Of a stretch of DNA of 64,000 nt, positions 57,400-64,000 are shown one piece after another. The notes under the pieces are model-generated. The model had not been told where the DNA came from. It ran no database searches and saw only the letters and a program-made list of their open reading frames with translations. The position numbers and the translations under genes are program-made. Source of the DNA: Lamellibrachia satsuma (lineage: Eukaryota > Annelida > Polychaeta > Sabellida > Siboglinidae); NCBI GenBank assembly GCA_033239005.1, contig BSQZ01000040.1, positions 2,983,599-3,047,598 of the forward strand. Direction: 5' to 3'. How positions within the stretch are numbered: the stretch's first letter is position 1; every line of letters begins with the position of its first letter.

Positions 57400-59693
57400 G
57401 CATAGGGCATCAACCATGTTTCTCCACCCCACTCTCTTCTGTGCTATAGCTTTGGCCTCTTGTCAGGTGACCCCTCACTTTATCAAGATCTTGTAGTGTG
57501 GAGGGTCTCCAGTTGATTTTTGGCCTTCCTTGTCTTCTCTTTCCTTGTGGGTTATAGTCCAGTGCTTGTTTGGTTGTATTTGTTGGATCTTTTCTGAGTG
57601 TGTGGCCAATCCAGCTCCATTTTCTCCTCTTGATTGTAGTGCTTATTTCTTCCTGTTTGGTTTTCTTCCAGAGCTCTTTATTTGATATTTTGTTAGAAGA
57701 CTTGGAGTTTGTTGTTGAGAGACTGAGTAGTTTTCCACATTTCACAGCCATAGAGAAGAACTGGTTTAATGTTGGTGTTGAAAATGCAGATCTTGGTGTT
57801 TATGGATAGTTGGGAAGAAAGCCACACTGGGCGTAGGGTTCTGAAGGCATGGCAAGCTTTATTGATGTGTAGCTCCATATCTTTGTCAGCTCCACCATTT
57901 GTACTGATGTTGCTCCCAAGGTAGATGAAGTCTTGTACTTCCTCAACAGTACTGCTTTCTAGTGAGATGTGTTCGGAGGATCTGCTGTTGACTTTCATCA
58001 CCTTTGTTTTTTCCACATTGATCTTAAGACCCAGTTGGCTGCTTTTTTCTTGAAGCCTTTCTGTTTTTTGTTGCATGTGTTTATGGGTTTCTGAGAGTAA
58101 TGCTAGATCATCTGCAAAATCCAGGTCTTCTAGTTGTGAGAACAAGTTCTACTGGATCCCAGTATGATGGTGTTTTGTGGATCCTTTCATTGTCCAGTCT
58201 ATGGCTATCAGAAAGAGCAGTGGAGGTAGCAAGCAGCCCTGTTGTACTCCAGTTCCAATCTGGAAGCCCTCTGAAACTTGACATGACCAGTGAAACCTTC
58301 GTACATGTTCTTTATTAGGGTTACAAATTTTGTAGGTAAACCATAGTGCCTCAGGAGCTTCCATAGAACTGTCCTGTCTATACTATCGAATGCTTTTTCG
58401 AAGTCCACAAAGTTTATGTAATGGGAACTCTGCCATTCAATGAAAATGGAGCTGGATTGTTCAACAATAATCCTGAGTGTAGCGATATGATCTGTGCAGG
58501 ATTTATCCTTTCTAAAGCCAGCTTGTTCCTTTCTTAGCTTCTTGTTAACTGTTTCTTGCATCCTATCCAGGATGATATGGCAGAGAATTTTACTGGGCAC
58601 TGATAGAAGCATGACCCCTCTCCAGTTCTTACATTCACTGAGGTTGCCTTTCTTGGGGATTGTAACTAGCATACCCGTCTTCCACTCAGTTGGTATTTCC
58701 TCTTTATCCCAGATCTCATTCAGCACGCTGTATAAAACATCTGTGGTGGCACCAATATCAGCTTTTAAGACATCAGATGGTATATTGTCAATTCCAGGTT
58801 CTTAGCCTAGTTTCAGCTTTTTGATGGCTCTCTTGATCTCCTGTTTGGATATCCTACCACAATTAATGTTAAGATTTTCATTTGTTTCCTCAATGTCTGG
58901 GATTGAATCTGGTTGAGACCTATTCAAGATATCTTGGAAATATTCTTTTAAGCATTGTAACTGTAGATATTCCTTATTGAGAAGGTTTCCCTGTTTGTCC
59001 CTGATGGAGCGACTAGTGCTCTTGTTCTTCCCTGCTAGCTGTCTGGTGATCTTATATAACTCTCTGGAGTTGTTTTGCCTAGCTGCGATCTCAGCCTCAT
59101 TTGCTAGTTTTTCGACATGTTTTCTTGTCCCTCTTTGTCTTCTTTTTAACTGTTTTGTTTCTTTCCTGGTATTCCTGCTGCAGTTTTTCTTTCCTTATGC
59201 TTCTTTGTTGAGTTTCATTTTAGTCTCCCTCCTTTCCTCAATAGCTTCCCAAGTGTCGTCTGTAATCCAGTCCGTCTTCCTAGCTTCCCAGCAGCCTAGG
59301 ACTTGTTCACAGGTGTCTGTAATTGCATTCTTGCATCTTGTCCACTTTTCATCAATGTTTTTTCCCTCTTCCAATGCTTGAAAACTGTTCCATAGTGTGA
59401 TTCCCAGTTCCTGTCATATTTTAATATTTTCTTATCTCAAACCTTCTTTGTACCTAGTTATCCGTCTTCTTTTTTGCTGCTAGCTTCATCCTAAATTCAC
59501 CCACAAGGAGGTGGTGGTCGGAGTTAATGTCAGCCCCTCTTTTCGCTCTGACATCTAGAAGCACTCTCCTCCATTTCTTCGTGATTGTTATGTGGTCAAT
59601 TTGGTTTTCCGTCTGTAAATCCAGGGATATCCATGTGGCTTTTTGTGTAGGCTTGTTTGGAAAGAAGGTTGTAATGTCAATAGTGTGGAACAA
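57400..59693 (-). mobile_element. decayed LINE of a second type (endonuclease remnant, RT, C-terminus)
   Basis: Minus-strand pieces run in order: an endonuclease end (ENQIDHITITKKWRRVLLDV, GADINSDHHLLVGEFR), RT (GIDNIPSDVLKA, LVTIPKKGNLSECKNWRG, NFVDFEKAFDSIDR, LDFADDLALLSE with the catalytic FADD, VYLGS-type IYLGSNISTNGGADKD) and C-terminus (RRKWSWIGHTLRK, KRRQGRPKINWR). At least four frame or stop breaks are present. It differs from the LINE at 20.8-23.7 kb. I cannot name the clade with confidence; RTE-like is possible. Confidence 0.9.
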
Positions 59694-59894
59694 CTGAAAA
59701 GTGTCGCCATCTGGTGTTAAACAGTTGCCACCACTTTTCAGTCACTAAATGTCACCACTAGTGTTAAACAGTTACCTGATTGTCTAGAGAAACAAATGTT
59801 GGTTTATGCTTAAAAGAACAGATTCTTTGACATTTTTCTATGGCCCAAATTTTGTAAAAAGCTTAATTTTTTAAAAAGCATACTGTATGCTTAT

Positions 59895-60205
59895 TAAAGG
59901 AATGTTCTTGCATCCAGTCCTGGGACTACTCAAAGCGCTTTACACTTTGCGCTTTGACCTGTTCATTCCAGTGCCATTTCGACTTCTCTGGGAAGCATTC
60001 AGTCACACGGCAATAAATGTGCGAAGACTATTCCTTCCGATATCCATCTCTAGCTGTGGCCAGGTACTCATTTATACAGCTGAGTGAACTGTGGCAACGT
60101 GGGATGAACGAAATTGTCAAAGCTTAGAAATGGCAGCAAGACTATTTGAACCCGGGTTCTCTCGATTGAAAGCCCGACGTTCTAACCACTATGCTACCGC
60201 ACCCC
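59895..60205 (-). mobile_element. tRNA-derived SINE (copy 7)
   Basis: It has GGACTACTCAAAGCGC, TCTCTGGGAAGCATTCAGTC and TCATTTATACAGCTGAGTGA. The minus-strand tRNA-like head has TAGCATAGTGGTTAGAACG and CCCGGGTTCAAATAG. Confidence 0.9.
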
Positions 60206-60523
60206 GCATATTATTAGGTTGAATACGGTATCCATATCTTATGTAAGGGAAATATGTGTCTTTCAGATAGGCTTCTCAAAACCACACGTTCATCTGTCTT
60301 GTGCCTGTGTAGAAGCAAATATCCCACATGGGCAGTGAATGTGGCACCTGTCATGGTCACACTAGGTGGTTATTTTTATGTACGTTGTCATCCTGAGATC
60401 CCAAGGGCTGTCTGGAGTGTATATATATATTATGTAGAAGACAAATGACACATGTAAAAAGGTAAGTTCCATAGCCAGGTCCTAACAGATGAGATAATGT
60501 GGAATAAAACAAATTATATAAGC
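60206..60523. other. no gene seen
   Basis: No exon, RNA gene or element was recognised. Confidence 0.4.
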
Positions 60524-60765
60524 AGACCTGGGGCAATTCCAGAATCGGAATTGAAGACTGATTACGATTCCAAGTCCGGAATATGATTTTGAATTGGTTG
60601 ATGTGGAAGCAGCGGAATCAGGATCGGAATTGCTTTGGCAGGAATTGGAAGCTGTTGGTGTGAAAACAGTGGAATCAGAATTTGATCCGGAATGGTTTTC
60701 GGTGAAATTGGAATTGCTTTCTGGAATGAAATTTCTTTTCAATTCCACTGTCACTAAGGGTAATT
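60524..60765 (+). repeat. GGAATTG-rich element fragment with CAGACCTGGGG end
   Basis: It starts CAGACCTGGGGCAATTCC and continues with many GGAATTG and GGAATCAG words. It resembles the fragments at 30071 and 35370. A matching opposite end was not found. Confidence 0.5.
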
Positions 60766-61461
60766 AATATGACTCCCCCTCCTGATATTAGGAAATATTT
60801 TATGTTCATCATCTTTATTCGAATTCAAAATAAAACCAACAAACGCATTCATGACGTAAATGTTACATAATTAAAAAGACAGTATTCAGTACAAGAAACA
60901 GCTGTTAGAGACAATTATAAAGAGACTAACAACAAGGCACTAGCTAAAATGTTTTTTGGTCTGTACACAAAATTTAATATTGTATGTTCTACAGGCCAAA
61001 ATAAAAAAAATGTATTTATAGGTAAGATGGTATGTTAATTGTTTATTGCATGTAACTCACAAAGTGCGCGTAACATTGAAACCATGAAAACAACCACATA
61101 GAGATGCCAAGCTTCTCATATATATATACCATATGATGTGGTCAAACATTGCTCTTACTTCCATATAGAGATAAAAATAAACAAAAACTTGCCATCTCCT
61201 ATGCCCTTCACAGAGTTATTCGTATAAGATATAGCTAACTTTTGTTTTTGTAATTTGTTATTGTTACATGGAGGAGTAAGAGTAATATTTGACCACGTGA
61301 CACGTGAATGTATATGATAAATATATGAGAAGTTTGGCGGCTCTAGGTGGTCATTTTCATGGTTAGGTCAGAAAGTAAACATCGCAGTAGCAGGAATAGT
61401 GCTGACCGGTGGTGGTGATTTCAGCCCTCGGTGAATTCGGCCCAACTGCCATGTGTATGAA
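60766..61461. other. no gene seen
   Basis: AT-rich and without exon signals. CATATATATACCATATGATGTGGTC (61117-61142) and GTGACACGTGAATGTATATGATAAATATATGAGAAG suggest a partly inverted structure, which I could not bound. Confidence 0.3.
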
Positions 61462-61575
61462 TCTGATTTAAATCACTTAATATTTTATTTAAATCATTGA
61501 CTTAGATCATTTGATTTTTAAATTGATTTTGGTTTGTTTAAATCATTGATAAATCATAAATAAATAATTAGATTA
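61462..61575. mobile_element. relic of the hAT-like MITE end
   Basis: CTGATTTAAATCACTTAATA, TTTAAATCATTGACTTAGAT and ATCATTGATAAATCATAAAT match the subterminal palindromes of the MITEs at 33893 and 56567. No interior remains. Confidence 0.6.
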
Positions 61576-61824
61576 TCTGCCTAATACTACCCGGTTCCCA
61601 ATACCACCTCTCTGTCCTCTCTAACAACCACACAGAAGTCAATAGGTAGGTGCAGTCATTAGAAACAGTTTCCCACTGTGCTATCAGAGTAAGCAAGACA
61701 TGGCTTCTGGCTGTTGTGTTGTACAGTGAGTATTGTGCAAAAAACTGTGTGGTTCTAATGAGAGATATTTCAGCAGTTGCCTGTCTCTGGCTCCTGACTG
61801 GGTGGTCTGTCAGTGACGAATCAT

Positions 61825-62606
61825 GGACAGTTGCTCACTGGACAGTTGCTCACTGATCAGTTGCTCACTGGACAGTTGCTCACTGGACAGTTGTGACTGG
61901 ACAAATGCTCACTGGACAGTTGCTTACTGGACAGTTGCTCACTGGACAGTTGCTTACCGGACAGTTGCTCACCAAGGAATTGAAAAAGCGGACAGTTGCT
62001 CACTGGACAGTTGCTCACTGGACAGTTGCTCATTGGACAGTTGCTCACTGGACAGATGCTCACTGGACAGTTGCTCATTGGACAGTTGCTCACTGGACAG
62101 TTGCTCACTGGACAGTTGCTCATTGGACAGTTGCTCACTGGACAGATGCTCACTGGACAGTTGCTCACTGGACAGTTGCTCACTGGACAGTTGCTCACTG
62201 GACAGTTGCTCACTGGACAGTTGCTCACTGGACAGTTGCTCACTGGACAGTTGCTCACTGGACAGTTGCTCATTGGACAGTTGCTCACCAAGGAATTGAA
62301 AAGGCAGACAGTTGCTCACTGGACAGTTGCTCACTGGACAGTTGCTCACTGGACAGTTGCTCACTGGACAGTTGCTCACTGGACAGTTGCTCACTGGACA
62401 GTTGCTCACTGGACAGTTGCTCACTGGACAGTTGCTCACTGGACAGTTGCTCACTGGACAGTTGCTCACTGGACAGTTGCTCACTGGACAGTTGCTCACT
62501 GGACAGTTGCTCACTGGACAGTTGCTCATCGGACAGTTGCTCACTGGACAGTTGCTCATTGGACAGTTGCTCACCAAGGAATTGAAAAGGCGGACAGTTG
62601 CTCACC
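61825..62606 (+). repeat. 15-bp tandem array (ACAGTTGCTCACTGG), left foldback arm
   Basis: It has about 48 nearly perfect 15-bp units, punctuated three times by CACCAAGGAATTGAAAAAGC (near 61971, 62287 and 62573). The open frames (LLTGQ, SLDSC, VAHWT) exist because 15 is divisible by 3. A short inverted copy lies at 63691-63780. Confidence 0.97.
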
Positions 62607-63322
62607 CTGTGTTAATGTTATTTGATGTACAAAAACGAATAAGTAGGAATTGCGGAAACAGTGACAGTATAAACAACTTAATTCAATGATTCTTCCATTT
62701 CACCAAGAGGCGCCAAATTTCTCCTCATATCTACATATATATCCTGTGGTAAATAAATATATATATATATGTGTGTGTGTGTGTGTCCTGTGGTATAATT
62801 TAAACACTTCCAGTTCCATGACGATCAACATTTAAAAACGCAAACATATCAGCTTCAAAGAAAGTTCTTTTGGAGTCGCAGTAATCAATGTTGCTACTAC
62901 AACTGTCATTAATTAATTTTAGCATTATATAATGGGTAAACTTTACGTTTGGTCTGATTTGATTTATTATCATTATATATATATATATATATATATTTAT
63001 TTTTTATTCTCACTACATGTACCTCTATTGTTCAACATGTGTATATTTATGTTTTTTGTACTTCTACTGTATGTATATATATATATGGGCTTTTGCCTAA
63101 AATAAAACATTATTATTATTATATATTATTATCATTATCTTTATTTATTATCATTACCTATAATTGCTTAAAGCCTCAAATTGTAGTATTTAATAGGATG
63201 GTTATTTGTATCTTCAGAGCGATGCCTTACGAACTTTTTATGAAGCTGATGCATTGCGACGTCTCGGCACACATGGTCATAATGATATAAATTGAGATAT
63301 AGTTTTTTATTTTGATCACAAC

Positions 63323-63372
<50 letters not shown>

Positions 63373-63690
63373 TTGATATATATACATCATATATATATCA
63401 TTGATTAAACGTTTGAAGCCAGTGACCCAGCTGAATCCGGCAGCCAGCCAGCCACCAGTATCCAAACGAAGCCATTCCTACTATTGGCGGACAGGTTGCA
63501 CAAGTCAATTTTACCAGTTTAGGGAAGCCATTACATTCGCTTAAATCACATTTCCAGATCATAGCAATAATTTTTAATTCTACTGCAATGCCAAATGGAC
63601 TTTCTTTGTATAAAGCTCATTTGTTGCGTTTTAAAATTAAATTCATAAGGGTCAGCTGTTGCATTTAAAATTAAATTCGAATTTACGTAA
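62607..63690. other. AT-rich interior between inverted 15-bp arrays
   Basis: It holds (AT)n and (GT)n runs (62759-62786, 62976-62995, 63331-63370) and TTATTATTATTA. I see no gene. It is the presumed spacer of the foldback-like structure. Confidence 0.5.
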
Positions 63691-63780
63691 GGGTGAGCAA
63701 CTGTCTGCTTTTTTATTTCCTTGGTGAGCAACTGTCCGGTGAGTATTTGTCCAGCGCAACTCAACGGTGAGCAACTGTCC
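63691..63780 (-). repeat. inverted short copy of the 15-bp array, right foldback arm
   Basis: Read on the minus strand: GGACAGTTGCTCACCG, GGACAAATACTCACC, GGACAGTTGCTCACCAAGG, then AAATAAAAAAGCAGAC and AGTTGCTCACCC. This matches the inner end of the left array, including the punctuation block. Confidence 0.9.
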
Positions 63781-64000
63781 AAGCAACATCAGTGACAGTA
63801 GGTTCGAGGACAAGTTTAGGACATAAACCCTCACTGACAAAAGCCCTCACAGACAAAAACCCTCACCTTTTCTGAGGGGGTAGGACAAACCCCTACTAGC
63901 TACTGGCTTCAACATGAGCAGAATGTTAATTGGATGTGGTTTTGTTTTAGCAAGTACAAACAGTGGGTTTGCAGAAATCAGAGTTTTTCTTGAGTTAAAT
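63781..64000. other. window end, short CCCTCAC repeat only
   Basis: AACCCTCACTGACAAAAGCC recurs about three times in 63826-63868. Nothing else was recognised. Confidence 0.45.

Noticed and set aside
61823..62689. Frames giving LLTGQ, SLDSC and VAHWT pentapeptide repeats, which resemble a designed pentapeptide protein
   Set aside because: A 15-bp unit yields a pentapeptide in every frame on both strands. The three punctuation blocks are shared at the DNA level and shifted between frames.

Overview
The window is nuclear DNA from an animal. Its protein genes are split by GT-AG introns, and the two clearest genes are metazoan: Smoothened (Hedgehog signal transducer) and TSEN2 (catalytic subunit of the tRNA-splicing endonuclease). 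The rest is dense in non-LTR retrotransposon relics, tRNA-derived SINEs, small DNA transposons and many minisatellites and microsatellites. This suggests a marine invertebrate, perhaps a lophotrochozoan or invertebrate deuterostome; the species cannot be fixed from the sequence alone.

Layout. 1-4.7 kb: 3' exons of a gene (+) encoding a protein with five Tyr-x-Asn motifs (YENE/YVNV), possibly a LAT-like signalling adaptor. 4.7-9.6 kb: a SINE, a 276-bp pure GCCC tract, a broken Cys-rich transposon-associated gene and an ACGC microsatellite. 9.6-17.5 kb: two tandem genes (-) encoding small Arg-rich coiled-coil proteins that share a C-terminal motif, separated by a 74-bp-unit satellite; the second gene can be rebuilt as three exons. 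18.4-24 kb: local tandem duplications, SINEs and a decayed CR1/L2-like LINE. 24.4-31.0 kb: complete TSEN2 (-), 8 exons, 618 aa, catalytic Tyr/His/Lys all present. 31.0-32.9 kb: intergenic region between the divergent TSEN2 and SMO starts. 32.95-51.4 kb: complete SMO (+), 11 exons, 1127 aa. All exon phases fit, giving a signal peptide, Cys-rich domain, linker, seven membrane segments and a very long C-tail. 51.4-64 kb: probable SMO 3'UTR with repeats, then repeats and mobile elements: a TTAA-flanked inverted-repeat element, a hAT-like MITE with an exact 8-bp target duplication, a second type of LINE, a SINE, and a foldback-like pair of inverted 15-bp-unit arrays.

The main theme is tandem-repeat growth in and around SMO. 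Repeats occur in its first and last coding exons, in introns 2, 3, 4 and 9, and downstream of the stop. Intron 4 carries about 99 copies of a 48-bp unit. Intron 2 carries about 55 copies of a 29-bp unit that visibly grew from the C-terminal coding region of a LINE reverse transcriptase. Two SMO splice donors, after exons 2 and 9, have copies of the exon-intron junction or related sequence downstream. Most long open reading frames in the window are by-products of such repeats and are not genes.
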